This document shows, one piece after another, positions 13,357 through 22,651 of a stretch of DNA of 64,000 nt. The first letter of the stretch is position 1. Every line of letters begins with the position of its first letter. Location: the NCBI GenBank assembly GCA_963726825.1, contig CAVSDT010000002.1:124001-188000 (forward strand). The letters are read 5' to 3'. Both the position numbers and the translations under genes were made by a program. The notes under the pieces were generated by a model, which searched no databases, had not been told where the DNA came from, and saw only the letters and a program-made list of their open reading frames with translations. The stretch comes from DATLGB01 sp963726825 (GTDB lineage: Bacteria; Actinomycetota; Thermoleophilia; Solirubrobacterales; Solirubrobacteraceae).

Positions 13357-15672
13357 GTGCGCGTCGCCCTCGTGTCGCCGTACTCGTGGACCGCTCCGGG
13401 CGGTGTCACGCGCCACGTCGAGGCCCTTGCCGGCCAGCTGCTCGGTCGTGGCCACGAGGTCCGGGTGCTCGCGCCCGCCGCGCCGCGCGCGACCGCCCTG
13501 CCGGCGTGGCTCGTGCCGCTGGGCGCGACGGTGGGGCTGCCCTTCAACGGGGCGCGGTCGAACCTGGCGCTCGCGCCGGGGGTGAGCGGGCGGGTGCTGC
13601 GCGAGCTGCGGGCGTTCGGCCCGGACGTCGTGCATCTCCACGAGCCCGTCGCGCCCTGGCCGTGCTGGTCCGCCCTGACCTCCGACGACGCGCCGCTCGT
13701 CGGGACCTTCCACACCTACGGCACCTCCCGTCTGACCCACGGGCTCGCCGCGCTGTGCGGCTCGCAGGCGCGGATGCGCCGGCTGGCCGTGCGGATCGCG
13801 GTGTCCGAGGCCGCGGCGTGGACCGGTCGCTCGTTCTACGGCGGCGAGTACCGGGTGATCCCCAACGGGATCGACCTCGGGGCGGCCGCGTCCGGGGCAC
13901 GGCTCGACGCGTCGCGTCGCGCCGGGCCGCGGCTCGGCGGCCCGCGCCGCGCCCCCGACGTGCTGCGCGTCGTCTTCGTCGGCCGCCCGGAGGCGCGCAA
14001 GGGGCTGCCGGTGCTGCACCGCGCCTTCGACTCGCTGGCGGGCGAGGTGGCGGCCACGCTCGAGCTCGTCGGCGTGCGCTCCGCGGCGACGGAGGCGGAG
14101 AAGGCCGCGGCGCTGGCCCGCGCGGACGTGCTCGTCGCCCCCTCGCTCGGGGGGGAGTCCTTCGGCATGGTCCTGCTCGAGGCGTTCGCAGCCGGTCTGC
14201 CGGTGGTGGCCTCCGACATCCCCGGCTACCGCGACGTCGCCCGCCGCGACGTGGACGGCCTGCTCGTCCCCCCGGGCGACCCCGCCGCCCTGGCCGAGGC
14301 CCTCCGCGCGCTGGCGCTGGACCCGGAGCGGCGCGCGCGTCTGGCCGCGGCGGCGAGCGAGCGAGCGGCCACCTTCGCGTGGCCGCAGGTCGCCGCGCAG
14401 GTCGAGCAGGCCTACGCGGACGCCCGCACCGCCCCGGCCCCGGCTCCCCACGCGGTGCAGCGGCGCGCGGCGCCGGGGCCGCGGGGGTTGTCGGCCCGGC
14501 GGCTGCCGGCACCGCTCCCCCCGCTCGAGCCGCACCCGCCGCGGCGGGTGCGGGTGGCGCGCGCCGCACGGGCGGGCGCCGCCGTCGCCGGGGCCGCGGC
14601 GGTCGTCGCCGGGACGGTCGCCGCGCTCCACCACGTCGGGGTCGACGCGCTCGTCACCGCGGTGGCCCGGTCCAGCCCGGGGTGGACCGGGGCGGCGGTG
14701 GCCGTCATGGCCCTGTCCCTGGCGCTGCGAGCGGTCGCCTGGCGCAGCCTGCTGGCCGCCGCGCTGCCGGCCCGCGGCGTCGGCCTGCGCGACGCCTACC
14801 GCGCCACGGCGATCGGCGTGCTGATGAGCGCGACGCTCCCGGCGCGTCTGGGGGAGCCCGCCCGCGCGCTGCTCGCGACCCGCCGACTCGGCGGCCGCCG
14901 CGGCGACGTCCTCCCCGCGGTCCTCGGCACGATGGTCGCGCAGACGGCGCTCAACGTCCTCGCGCTCCTCGTCCTCGCCGCCGTGCTGCTGACCGGCGCC
15001 GGGCCGTGGGAGGGCCGCGGTGCGGTGCTGGTCGGCGTCGTCGGCCCGATCGCCGCGCTCGCGGCCGCGATCGCGGCGGCCCCGGCGCTGTATCGCGGCG
15101 CCGCCCGTCGCGGTCTGCGAGACGCCGCACGCCCCCGTTCAGCCGGCGTGGTCGGTCCCATCGACCGCCGCGGTTCGTCGGACGCACCACGTCGTGCGGC
15201 CGCCGGGGTGGTCCGGCTCGCGGACCGCGCGCTGGGGTCGGCCGACCGGGCCCGCGCCGGGCTCGCCGCGCTCGGCCATCCCCGCCACGGCCCGGTCGCC
15301 GCCGTCGCGCAGCTGGTCGCGTGGGCCCTGCAGTGGCTCGCGTGCTGGGCACTGCTCGCCGCGCTGGGCATCGCCGCCGGCCCCGGCGCCGCGGCCGGGG
15401 TGCTGCTCGCGGTCAACGTCTCCGCGATCGTCCCGCTCACGCCGTCCAACGTCGGGGTCTTCCAGGCCGCGTGCGTCGCGGTGCTGACGGCCTTCGGCGT
15501 CCCGGCGCAGGACGCGCTCGCCTACGGGGTGGTGCTGCAGGCGGTGGAGCTCGCGACGGCCGTCGTGCTCGGCGTCCCGGCGTTGCTGCGCGAGGGCGTC
15601 ACGTGGCGGGAGGTCCGCCAGGACGCCCTGCGCGGCGTCCCGGTCCGGATGCGGCCGCTCGAGCGGACCTAG
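13357..15672 (+). CDS. GT4 glycosyltransferase fused to flippase-like (LPG synthase TM) domain
   Basis: 771-residue single reading frame with two modules. Residues ~1-375 are a GT-B, GT4-family glycosyltransferase: VALVSPYSWTAPGGVTRHVE at the N-terminus, VVHLHEPVAPWP, VIPNGIDLG, VFVGRPEARKGLPVLHRAF, and the donor-binding EX7E block GGESFGMVLLEAFAAGLPVV (Glu ~267 and ~275). It resembles PimB-like mannosyltransferases. After a Pro/Arg-rich linker (~375-405), residues ~405-771 form a polytopic domain of the lysylphosphatidylglycerol-synthase-TM/AglD type (GVLMSATLPARLGEPARALLATR; VNVSAIVPLTPSNVGVFQAA). A likely role is making and handling a glycolipid at the membrane; substrate unknown. It starts at GTG 13357, leaderless. 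Confidence 0.85.
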   Translation: MRVALVSPYSWTAPGGVTRHVEALAGQLLGRGHEVRVLAPAAPRATALPAWLVPLGATVGLPFNGARSNLALAPGVSGRVLRELRAFGPDVVHLHEPVAPWPCWSALTSDDAPLVGTFHTYGTSRLTHGLAALCGSQARMRRLAVRIAVSEAAAWTGRSFYGGEYRVIPNGIDLGAAASGARLDASRRAGPRLGGPRRAPDVLRVVFVGRPEARKGLPVLHRAFDSLAGEVAATLELVGVRSAATEAEKAAALARADVLVAPSLGGESFGMVLLEAFAAGLPVVASDIPGYRDVARRDVDGLLVPPGDPAALAEALRALALDPERRARLAAAASERAATFAWPQVAAQVEQAYADARTAPAPAPHAVQRRAAPGPRGLSARRLPAPLPPLEPHPPRRVRVARAARAGAAVAGAAAVVAGTVAALHHVGVDALVTAVARSSPGWTGAAVAVMALSLALRAVAWRSLLAAALPARGVGLRDAYRATAIGVLMSATLPARLGEPARALLATRRLGGRRGDVLPAVLGTMVAQTALNVLALLVLAAVLLTGAGPWEGRGAVLVGVVGPIAALAAAIAAAPALYRGAARRGLRDAARPRSAGVVGPIDRRGSSDAPRRAAAGVVRLADRALGSADRARAGLAALGHPRHGPVAAVAQLVAWALQWLACWALLAALGIAAGPGAAAGVLLAVNVSAIVPLTPSNVGVFQAACVAVLTAFGVPAQDALAYGVVLQAVELATAVVLGVPALLREGVTWREVRQDALRGVPVRMRPLERT

Positions 15673-15733
15673 CGCCCAGGCAGCGTCGCCGCCACGAGCT
15701 TCGCGATCCTCGCGTAGCCCGTCGTGCGCGAGC

Positions 15734-16162
15734 CTACGGCGTCGCTTCGTGCTCGTCCCGTCCGTGCGTGCGCCGGTCCTCCTTCATCTCCGCCTCGAAC
15801 AGGTGGCGCCTGCCGGCCACGAGCTGCTCACGGGCGCGTCGCTCGGCGGCCTTGAACGCCGCGTAGTACCCGTCGTCGTACTCCTCCACCACCTGGAAGC
15901 TCCAGCGGCCGTCGAGGACGTTGCGCCCGATCAGGGCCGTCTCGAGCTCATCCGCCAGCGCACCGTGGCCGGCCTCGCGCAGGCCGGTGACGGCCTCGCC
16001 GAGCGTCAGGTCGGCGGTGCCGCAGCGGCGGTGGAACGCGTACAGGTGTCCGCGCGCCTCCTCGACCACCTCCAAGGCCTCCGACAGCTTGCCCAGGGCC
16101 TGCACCGTCGCGTCGTCGACGCCCTCGGGACGTCGGTGCTCCGGTGCGGGCCCGTCGCTCAC
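15734..16162 (-). CDS. conserved hypothetical protein downstream of metH
   Basis: 142-residue, mostly helical soluble protein, translationally coupled to metH (GTGA overlap: metH stop 16159-16161, GTG start 16160-16162). The recognisable core is LGKLSEALEVVEEARGHLYAFHRRCGTADLTL, then LREAGHGALADELETALIGRNVLDGRWSFQVVEEYDDGYY. I recall this pattern from uncharacterised actinobacterial proteins, without a known function. Conserved-looking polar residues are H/R in the AFH segment and GRNVLDGRW. It ends in a charged tail (HGRDEHEATP). Its constant company with metH could mean a role in methionine or B12 metabolism, but that is only context. Confidence 0.75.
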   Translation of the reverse strand: MSDGPAPEHRRPEGVDDATVQALGKLSEALEVVEEARGHLYAFHRRCGTADLTLGEAVTGLREAGHGALADELETALIGRNVLDGRWSFQVVEEYDDGYYAAFKAAERRAREQLVAGRRHLFEAEMKEDRRTHGRDEHEATP

Positions 16163-19100
16163 GCCGCGTCCGGCACCGCGCGCCGCGTGGGGTCGCGGTC
16201 GGTGTCCTTGATGACCTCGTCGAGGGACTTCTCGGGCGCGACGAGACGGCCCTGCTTCATCGAGAAGTACACGGCCTGCGGGTGGTGGGTGACGATCGCG
16301 ACGGTCGACTGCTCCGGCTCCACGGCGTAGGCGCCGGAGAGGTAGAGGCCGATCGACTCGGCGCCCAGCAGGCGGAAGAGCTTCTCGTGCTCGGACTGCT
16401 CCGGCACCGCGGGGTAGCCCCAGGACAGGCGGCGGCCCTGCGTCAGCGGGATCCCGAGGTCGGTGCGGATCCGCGCGTGCATCCACTCGGCCATCGCCTC
16501 GGCGGTCTGGACGCCGATGCCGTGGGTGAACAGCTGCTCGGCGAACTCGCCCTCCTGCTCGAGCTCGGCCATCACCTCCGTGACGCGCGGGCCGGCGGTG
16601 ACCGCCTGGAACGCGACGACGTCGAGCTCGCCGGACTCCTTCGGCCGGTAGAAGTCCGCCACGCACAGGCGCTCGCCCTTGGGCTGGCGCGGGAAGACGA
16701 ACGTCTCGAGCACCTTCTCGTGGTCCTCGGGGTCATAGACCTCGAGCGTGTTGCCCACGGAGGCGCAGGGGAAGTAGCCGAGCTTGGCCTGCGGGCGCAG
16801 GTAGTCCTGCTCGGCCCACATGCGCTCCAGGCGGGGAAGGAAGTCGCCCTCGACGAGCTCCTTCCAGGCCTCGCCCTTGACGCCGCGACCGCCCCAGTGC
16901 AGCTTGAACAGCACGTGGGTGTCGATGTGGGGGTAGATCTCGTCGAGGTCGACCTCGATCTCGCGCGCCCCGAAGAACGGCGGCACCGGCACCGGGGTGT
17001 CGGTGCGCACGGCGGAGCGGACGGTGTCGTCGTCGGTCTTGAGCGCCTCGGGCTCGGGCCCCTTGGACCGGAGGTCGCGCGCCTCGTCGATGACCTTCGC
17101 GACGATCGCCTCGCGCTTGTCGGGCTCGACGATCTCGTCCATCACGGCGAGGCCCTCGAACGCGTCCTTGCAGTAGAAGACGCCCGACTCATAGACCTCG
17201 TCGGAGTCCGACCCACCGGGGAAGGTCATGCGCTTGGCGAAGTTGCGGTTGATCGCCGCGCCGCCCACGAGCACGGGGTACTCGAGCCCCTGCTGGTGCA
17301 GCTCCTGGATCGCCAGCGGCATCTGCTTGGAGGTCGAGACGAGCAGCGCGGAGAGGCCGATCGCCGTCGCGTCGTGCTCCTGCGCCGCCTCGAGGATCGT
17401 GCCGATCGGGACCTGCTTGCCGAGGTCGACGACCTTGTAGCCGTTGTTGGTCAGGATCGTGTTGACCAGCGACTTGCCGATGTCGTGCACGTCGCCGAAG
17501 ACGGTCGCCAGGACGACGGTGCCCTTCGTGTAGCCCTCGACGCGGTCGAGGAACTCCTCGAGCTTGGCCACCGCGCGCTTCATCACCGTCGCGCTCTGGA
17601 GCACGAACGGGAGGATCAGCTCGCCGGCGCCGAACTTGTCGCCGACCTCCTTCATGGCCGGCAGCAGCACGTCGTTGAGCGTCGGCACGGCGCCGATCTT
17701 GTCCACCGAGCGCACGATCTGGTCCTCGACGCCGTCCTTCTTGCGCCGCAGGATGTGCCAGTGCAGGGCCTCCTCGGGCTCCATGTCCGCGGTCGGGTCG
17801 GCGGACTCGGCCGCCTCCTCGGGGCCCTTGGACTCGAAGTGCTGGATGTACTTCTCCAGCGCGTCCTCGGAGCGGTTGAAGACGAGGTCGTCGGCGAGCT
17901 GGCGCTCCTCCGCGGAGATCTCGCCGTACGGCGTGATGTGGACCGGGTTGACCATCGCGAGGTCGAGGCCGGCCTCGACGCAGTGGTGGAGGAAGACGGA
18001 GTTCAGCACCGAGCGCGCGGGCACGCCGATGCCGAAGGAGACGTTCGAGACGCCGAGCGACGTCTTGACGCCCGGCAGCGCGGCCTTGACGTCGCGGATG
18101 CCGTTGATCGTCTCGACCGCCGACGGGCGCCACTCCTCGTCACCCGTGGTGAGGGTGAACGTGAGGACGTCGAAGACGAGCAGCTCGGGGTCGAGGCCGT
18201 GCTCGTTGCAGCAGATGTCGTGGATGCGCGTGGCGATCTCGACCTTGCGCTCGGCCGTCTTGGCCATGCCGACCTCGTCGATCGTCAGCGCGATCAGCGC
18301 GGCGCCGTGCTGCAGCGCGAGCGGCACGACGGAGTCCATCTTGTCGCGGCCGGCCTCGAGGTTGACCGAGTTGACGATCGCGCGGCCGGGGATCTGGTCC
18401 AGCGCGGTGGCGATGACGTCGGGCTCGGTCGAGTCGACCTGGATCGGGGACGGCTGCGTCAGCGAGATCTTCTTGACCGTCTGGCGCATCTGCTCGTCCT
18501 CGTCGGAGCGCTCGGTGAGCGCGACGCAGACGTCCAGCACGTGGGCGCCGCCCTCGACCTGGTTCTCGGCGATCTGGACGAGCGAGTCGTAGTCGTCGGA
18601 GAGCAGGAGCTCCTTCGCCTTGCGCGAGCCCTGCGAGTTGACGCGCTCGCCGACGATCGTGGGGGCCGGCTCCTGCGCGAGCGGCCCGGCCGTGATCATG
18701 CTCGACAGCTGCGGCGGGCGCGGGTCGGGGCGCACGGAGCTCGGCTTGTCCTTGACGGCCTCCGCGATCGCGCGGATGTGCTCGACGGTGGTGCCGCAGC
18801 AGCCGCCGACGATGTTGACGCCGTAGCGGGTGACGAACTCGCCGAGGGCGTCGGCCAGGGGCTGGGGCTTCTCGGGGAAGACGGTCTCGCCGTCGGGGCC
18901 CTGGTGCGGGATGCCGGCGTTGGGGATGCAGTGGATCGGCGTCGAGCAGTTCTCGCCGAGGAAGCGGATCGCGTCGCGCATGTCCTCGGGGCCGGTGGAG
19001 CAGTTGAGGCCGATGACGTCGACCTTGAGCGCCTCGAGCGTCGTGACGACGGCGTCGATGTCGGTGCCGAGCAGCATCTTGCCGCCGTTGGGCAGCAGGG

Positions 19101-19671
19101 AGACGGAGATCTGCAGCGGGACGGTGATGCCGGTGGCCTCGAACGCCTCACGTGCGCCGAAGACGGCCGCCTTGACCTCGAGGATGTCCTGCGCGGTCTC
19201 GATGATGATGAGGTCCACGCCGCCCTCGAGGAGGCCGCGCGACTGCTCCTCGAAGACCTCAACGAGCTCGCGGAAGCGGATGGAGCCCAGCGTCGGGTCG
19301 TCGGAGGCGGGCAGGTTGCCCGTCGGACCGATCGAGCCGGCGACGAACAGGTCCTCGCCAACGGCCTTGCGCGCGATCTCGGCAGCGCGGCGGTTGATCT
19401 CGAGCGTGTGCTCGCCGAGGCCCCACTCGTCGAGCTTGATGCGCGAGGCCTGGAACGTGTCGGTCTCCACGACCTCCGCGCCCGCGGCGACCATCATCCG
19501 ATGGAGCTCCTCGATGACGTCGGGCCGGTTGAGGACGAGCGCCTCGTGGCAGCGCCCGGGCAGCTTGTAGTCCTCCTCCAGGGACAGGTCCCAGTCCTCC
19601 AGCGTCGCGCCCATGGAGCCGTCGAAGACGACGACGTGGTCGCGGACGGCTGCTAGGTAGTCGCGAGGCAT
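16159..19671 (-). CDS. metH: cobalamin-dependent methionine synthase
   Basis: 1170-residue MetH, which methylates homocysteine with 5-methyltetrahydrofolate (EC 2.1.1.13). All four modules are present: a homocysteine-binding TIM barrel with zinc Cys in GLNCSTGPEDM (~residue 218) and GGCCGTTVEH (~287); a pterin-binding barrel (GERVNSQGSRKAKELL ~340; IQVDSTEPDVIATAL ~410); a B12-binding module with DVHDIGKSLV (lower-ligand His ~729) and GLSALLVSTSKQMP; and a C-terminal activation domain (~870-1170) containing RRLSWGYPAVPEQSEHEKLF. The length is close to E. coli MetH (1227). The ATG lies 6 nt after a -10 box TATCCT (complement 19678-19683), so it is probably leaderless. A perfect inverted repeat covers the upstream promoter region. 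Confidence 0.96.
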   Translation of the reverse strand: MPRDYLAAVRDHVVVFDGSMGATLEDWDLSLEEDYKLPGRCHEALVLNRPDVIEELHRMMVAAGAEVVETDTFQASRIKLDEWGLGEHTLEINRRAAEIARKAVGEDLFVAGSIGPTGNLPASDDPTLGSIRFRELVEVFEEQSRGLLEGGVDLIIIETAQDILEVKAAVFGAREAFEATGITVPLQISVSLLPNGGKMLLGTDIDAVVTTLEALKVDVIGLNCSTGPEDMRDAIRFLGENCSTPIHCIPNAGIPHQGPDGETVFPEKPQPLADALGEFVTRYGVNIVGGCCGTTVEHIRAIAEAVKDKPSSVRPDPRPPQLSSMITAGPLAQEPAPTIVGERVNSQGSRKAKELLLSDDYDSLVQIAENQVEGGAHVLDVCVALTERSDEDEQMRQTVKKISLTQPSPIQVDSTEPDVIATALDQIPGRAIVNSVNLEAGRDKMDSVVPLALQHGAALIALTIDEVGMAKTAERKVEIATRIHDICCNEHGLDPELLVFDVLTFTLTTGDEEWRPSAVETINGIRDVKAALPGVKTSLGVSNVSFGIGVPARSVLNSVFLHHCVEAGLDLAMVNPVHITPYGEISAEERQLADDLVFNRSEDALEKYIQHFESKGPEEAAESADPTADMEPEEALHWHILRRKKDGVEDQIVRSVDKIGAVPTLNDVLLPAMKEVGDKFGAGELILPFVLQSATVMKRAVAKLEEFLDRVEGYTKGTVVLATVFGDVHDIGKSLVNTILTNNGYKVVDLGKQVPIGTILEAAQEHDATAIGLSALLVSTSKQMPLAIQELHQQGLEYPVLVGGAAINRNFAKRMTFPGGSDSDEVYESGVFYCKDAFEGLAVMDEIVEPDKREAIVAKVIDEARDLRSKGPEPEALKTDDDTVRSAVRTDTPVPVPPFFGAREIEVDLDEIYPHIDTHVLFKLHWGGRGVKGEAWKELVEGDFLPRLERMWAEQDYLRPQAKLGYFPCASVGNTLEVYDPEDHEKVLETFVFPRQPKGERLCVADFYRPKESGELDVVAFQAVTAGPRVTEVMAELEQEGEFAEQLFTHGIGVQTAEAMAEWMHARIRTDLGIPLTQGRRLSWGYPAVPEQSEHEKLFRLLGAESIGLYLSGAYAVEPEQSTVAIVTHHPQAVYFSMKQGRLVAPEKSLDEVIKDTDRDPTRRAVPDAA

Positions 19672-19684
19672 GCGGCAAGGATAG

Positions 19685-19714
19685 CCAACCTTGACAAAGG
19701 TGTGTCAAGGTTGG
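19685..19714. promoter_or_regulatory. 12-bp perfect inverted repeat over the metH promoter
   Basis: Left arm CCAACCTTGACA (19685-19696), 6-nt spacer, right arm TGTCAAGGTTGG (19703-19714). On the - strand the right arm supplies TTGACA as a -35 (19708-19703), followed after 19 nt by the metH -10 TATCCT (19683-19678). This looks like an operator over the metH promoter. A terminator for the membrane-protein gene upstream is less likely, since the stem is AT-mixed and has no U tract. The 19-nt spacing is longer than the usual 17. Confidence 0.5.
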
Positions 19715-19730
19715 TCATCCCAGCGGGGCG

Positions 19731-20453
19731 TCAGACGCGGGTTCCCGGCTCCGGCGGCGGCGGGTCCTGGCGGCGCGGCTCGCTCGTGCCGCGCTCGGGC
19801 GCCGGCGTGGTTCCTGTGCCAGTGCCGGTGCCGGGCGTGGTGCCGCTGCCAGGCGTGGGGCCGGTGCCGGTGGCGCGCTCCCGCGGGGGCGGGGTGGCCG
19901 CCCCGCGCGCACGCTGGGACTCCTTCTCCCGCTCGCGCGTGGAGGAGGCGGTGCGCTCCGTGGCGACCGCGGCCGTGGTGAGGCGCTCGCGGTCGCCCTC
20001 GAGGCGGGCCGAGACCCGCGCGAACGCGATGCCGCCGAAGAGCAGCAGCAGGCCGCCGGTCGCGGAGAAGGAGAGGAGCTCGGCGAGCGTCGCGGCGACC
20101 GTACCGCCCGCCGGGGGCCCGATGGTCGGGTCGCCGCTGTTCCACAGGCGCGAGACCGACTCGCCGACCACGAACCACGCACCGGCGGCGATCGCCATCT
20201 GCGCTCCGAGGATCCCGGTGGCGCGGTTGGCCGTGCGCATCAGCTCGAGGCCGCCGACCACGGCCACGACGCCGGGGAGGTACTGCAGGATGATGCGGGC
20301 GCCGTCGAAGCGGCCCTCCGCGCCGGCCTCGAGGCCGAGGGACGGCCCGACGATCGGCATCAGGATGCCGACGGCGCCGAGGATCACGATCAGCAGCCCG
20401 CTGGCGGCACCGCGCCGGCGGGGCATCGCGAGACGACCGGGAGAAGTGCTCAT
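19731..20453 (-). CDS. membrane protein with Thr/Gly/Pro-rich cytoplasmic tail
   Basis: 240-residue protein, function unknown. Four hydrophobic segments are visible: GLLIVILGAVGILMPIVGP, LQYLPGVVAVVGGLELM, ILGAQMAIAAGAWFVVG and ATGGLLLLFGGIAFARV. A long hydrophilic tail follows, first charged (RLEGDRERLTTAAVATERTASS), then low complexity with repeated Gly-Thr-Thr-Pro units, ending in Pro-rich sequence. The start is the ATG at 20453; the longer frame upstream is antisense-like sequence over glnA. It sits 38 nt downstream of glnA on the same strand and could be co-transcribed with it. Confidence 0.7.
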   Translation of the reverse strand: MSTSPGRLAMPRRRGAASGLLIVILGAVGILMPIVGPSLGLEAGAEGRFDGARIILQYLPGVVAVVGGLELMRTANRATGILGAQMAIAAGAWFVVGESVSRLWNSGDPTIGPPAGGTVAATLAELLSFSATGGLLLLFGGIAFARVSARLEGDRERLTTAAVATERTASSTREREKESQRARGAATPPPRERATGTGPTPGSGTTPGTGTGTGTTPAPERGTSEPRRQDPPPPEPGTRV

Positions 20454-20491
20454 GGTTGCGGCCTCTCCCGGCCGGTCGCGGGACAAACGAC

Positions 20492-22651
20492 CTACTTGAC
20501 GAACAGCATCTCCGAGTACTTCGGCAGCGGCCACAGGTCGTCGGCGACGATGCCCTCGAGGCGGTCGGCGACCTCGCGGACGGCCTCCATCGCGACGAGC
20601 ACCGAGTCGCGGACGTACTCGGCGGGCTCGAAGCCCTCGGCGTCCTCGGGGTGGTTCTCGTTGGCCTCGACGAGCTTGTCGATCGCGAAGACGAGCTCCT
20701 CGAGCCCCTCCGTCACCTCGCCGCGGAGCTTGTCGAAGACCGGCCCCTCGCCGGCGGCGTTGATGCGGGCCAGGTGGTCGAGGACGGCGGGCAGGATCAT
20801 CGTCCGCGCGATCATCTCCGCGGTCTCGCCCTCGATGTTGACCTTCGTCGTGTACTGCTCGGCGAGCACCTCGGCGCGGGCCTCGAGCTCCACCTTGGAG
20901 AGGACGTTGTACTTCGCGAAGATCGCCTCGACGCCGGGGTCGATCATCGCGGGGAGCGCCTCGGGCGTCGTCTTGAAGTTCGGCAGCCCGCGCCGCTCGG
21001 CCTCGGCGTGCCACTCGTCGGAGTAGCCGTCGCCGTCGAAGACCACCCGCTTGTGCTCGGTCCACGTCTTCTTGACGCACGCGAGGGCGGCCTCCTCGAG
21101 GGACTGGCCCTCCGCGACGAGCTCCTCCGCGTAGTCGACGAGGTTGTCGATCGCGTCCGCGACGATCGTGTTGAGCACCGTGTTGGGCAGCGACAGCGAC
21201 TGCGAGGACCCCGCGGCGCGGAACTCGAACTTGTTGCCGGTGAAGGCGAAGGGCGAGGTCCGGTTGCGGTCGCCGCCGTCACGCGGGAAGCGCGGCAGCA
21301 CGGACGCGCCGAGCGCCATCCAGGTCTGCGGTGTCGCGGCATCGCCGGAGCCGGACTCGATCGCGTCGAAGACCTTCTCGATCTCGGCGCCGAGGAAGAC
21401 GGAGATGATCGCCGGCGGGGCCTCGTTGGCGCCCAGGCGGTGATCCTGGCCGACGCCGGCGATCGACGCCCGCAGCAGCGCCGCGTAGTCGTCGACGGCC
21501 GCCACGACGGCGGTGCAGAAGAACAGGAAGGACAGGTTCTCGTGCGGCGTGTCGCCCGGCTCGAGCAGGTTCGCGCCCGAGTCGGTGCCCATCGACCAGT
21601 TGTTGTGCTTGCCCGAGCCGTTGACGCCGGCGAACGGCTTCTCGTGCAGGAGGCAGACGAGGCCGTACTTGCGCGCGACGTTCTGGAGCACCTGCATCGT
21701 CAGCATCTGGTGATCGATGCCGACGTTGGAGTTCTCGAAGATCGGCGCGACCTCGTACTGCGCCGGGGCGACCTCGTTGTGGCGCGTCTTGATCGGCACG
21801 CCGAGCTTGGCCAGCTCCTGCTCGCAGTCGAGCATGTAGGCGAGCACGCGCTCGGGGATCGAGCCGAAGTAGTGGTCGTCGAGCTCGTGGCCCTTGGGCG
21901 GCTTGGCGCCGAACAGCGTGCGACCCGTCGTCACGAGGTCAGGACGCTCGAAGTAGTACTGCTCGTCGATGAGGAAGTACTCCTGCTCGGGGCCGACGGT
22001 CGTGAAGACCTTGCCGGCCTCGGTGCCGAACAGCTTCAGCGCGCGCAGGGCGGCGTTGGAGAGGGCCTCCATCGAGCGCAGCAGCGGGATCTTCTGGTCC
22101 AGCGCCTCGCCCGTCCAGGACGCGAACGCGGTCGGGATGCACAGGAGCGTGCCGTTGGGGTTCTCGAGCAGGAAGGCCGGGGAGGTGGGGTCCCACGCGG
22201 TGTAGCCGCGCGCCTCGAACGTCGCGCGGATGCCGCCCGAGGGGAACGAGGAGGCGTCCGGCTCGCCCTGGATGAGCTCCTTGCCGGAGAAGTCGGCGAT
22301 CGCGGCGCCGTCGCCCGTGGGCCCGTAGAAGGAGTCGTGCTTCTCGGCGGTGAGGCCCGTCAGCGGCTGGAACCAGTGCGTGTAGTGGGTCGCGCCGCGC
22401 TCCATCGCCCACTCCTTCATGGACGAGGCGACGGCGTCGGCGAGCTCGGACGTGAGCGCCTCGCCCGATTCGAGCGCCTGCTGCAGCTGCTTGTAGACGG
22501 CCTTGGGGAGGCGCTGGCGCTGCACGATGGGGGAGAAGACGTTGGAGCCGAAGACCGAGGCGCCGGGGGCCGTCAGGTCTTGGGTCCCCATGGAGCCGCC
22601 GTTGGGCTGCCACTGCGCGGCGTTCACGTTCTGGGTTCGGGTTCGGGCCAT
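20492..22651 (-). CDS. glnA: glutamine synthetase type III
   Basis: 719-residue GSIII (GlnN type), roughly 250 residues longer than GSI, making glutamine from glutamate, ammonia and ATP (EC 6.3.1.2). Type III signatures visible: FGSNVFSPIVQRQRLPKAVYKQL near the N-terminus, THYTHWFQPLTGLTAEKHDSF (~90-110), VGPEQEYFLID (~215), RHNEVAPAQYEVAPIFENSN (~290), LLHEKPFAGVNGSGKHNNWSM (~335), and SPFAFTGNKFEFRA (~470). The adenylylation site of GSI-beta is not expected in this type. It is divergent from amt-glnK. The ATG lies 7 nt after a -10 box TAGGCT (complement 22659-22664), implying a leaderless mRNA. Confidence 0.95.
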   Translation of the reverse strand: MARTRTQNVNAAQWQPNGGSMGTQDLTAPGASVFGSNVFSPIVQRQRLPKAVYKQLQQALESGEALTSELADAVASSMKEWAMERGATHYTHWFQPLTGLTAEKHDSFYGPTGDGAAIADFSGKELIQGEPDASSFPSGGIRATFEARGYTAWDPTSPAFLLENPNGTLLCIPTAFASWTGEALDQKIPLLRSMEALSNAALRALKLFGTEAGKVFTTVGPEQEYFLIDEQYYFERPDLVTTGRTLFGAKPPKGHELDDHYFGSIPERVLAYMLDCEQELAKLGVPIKTRHNEVAPAQYEVAPIFENSNVGIDHQMLTMQVLQNVARKYGLVCLLHEKPFAGVNGSGKHNNWSMGTDSGANLLEPGDTPHENLSFLFFCTAVVAAVDDYAALLRASIAGVGQDHRLGANEAPPAIISVFLGAEIEKVFDAIESGSGDAATPQTWMALGASVLPRFPRDGGDRNRTSPFAFTGNKFEFRAAGSSQSLSLPNTVLNTIVADAIDNLVDYAEELVAEGQSLEEAALACVKKTWTEHKRVVFDGDGYSDEWHAEAERRGLPNFKTTPEALPAMIDPGVEAIFAKYNVLSKVELEARAEVLAEQYTTKVNIEGETAEMIARTMILPAVLDHLARINAAGEGPVFDKLRGEVTEGLEELVFAIDKLVEANENHPEDAEGFEPAEYVRDSVLVAMEAVREVADRLEGIVADDLWPLPKYSEMLFVK

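Noticed and set aside
12637..14634. 665-residue frame ending with HemQ
   Set aside because: Residues before the HemQ start are antisense to the glycosyltransferase gene.
16144..19656. 1170-residue open frame on the + strand opposite metH
   Set aside because: Exact antisense shadow of metH caused by high GC; composition is Asp/Val/Leu/Arg-rich repeats without any domain, while the - strand matches MetH throughout.
19840..19920. GGCGTG/GCCGGTG repeats
   Set aside because: Low-complexity Thr/Gly/Pro coding tail of the membrane protein at 19731-20453, not an array or an origin.
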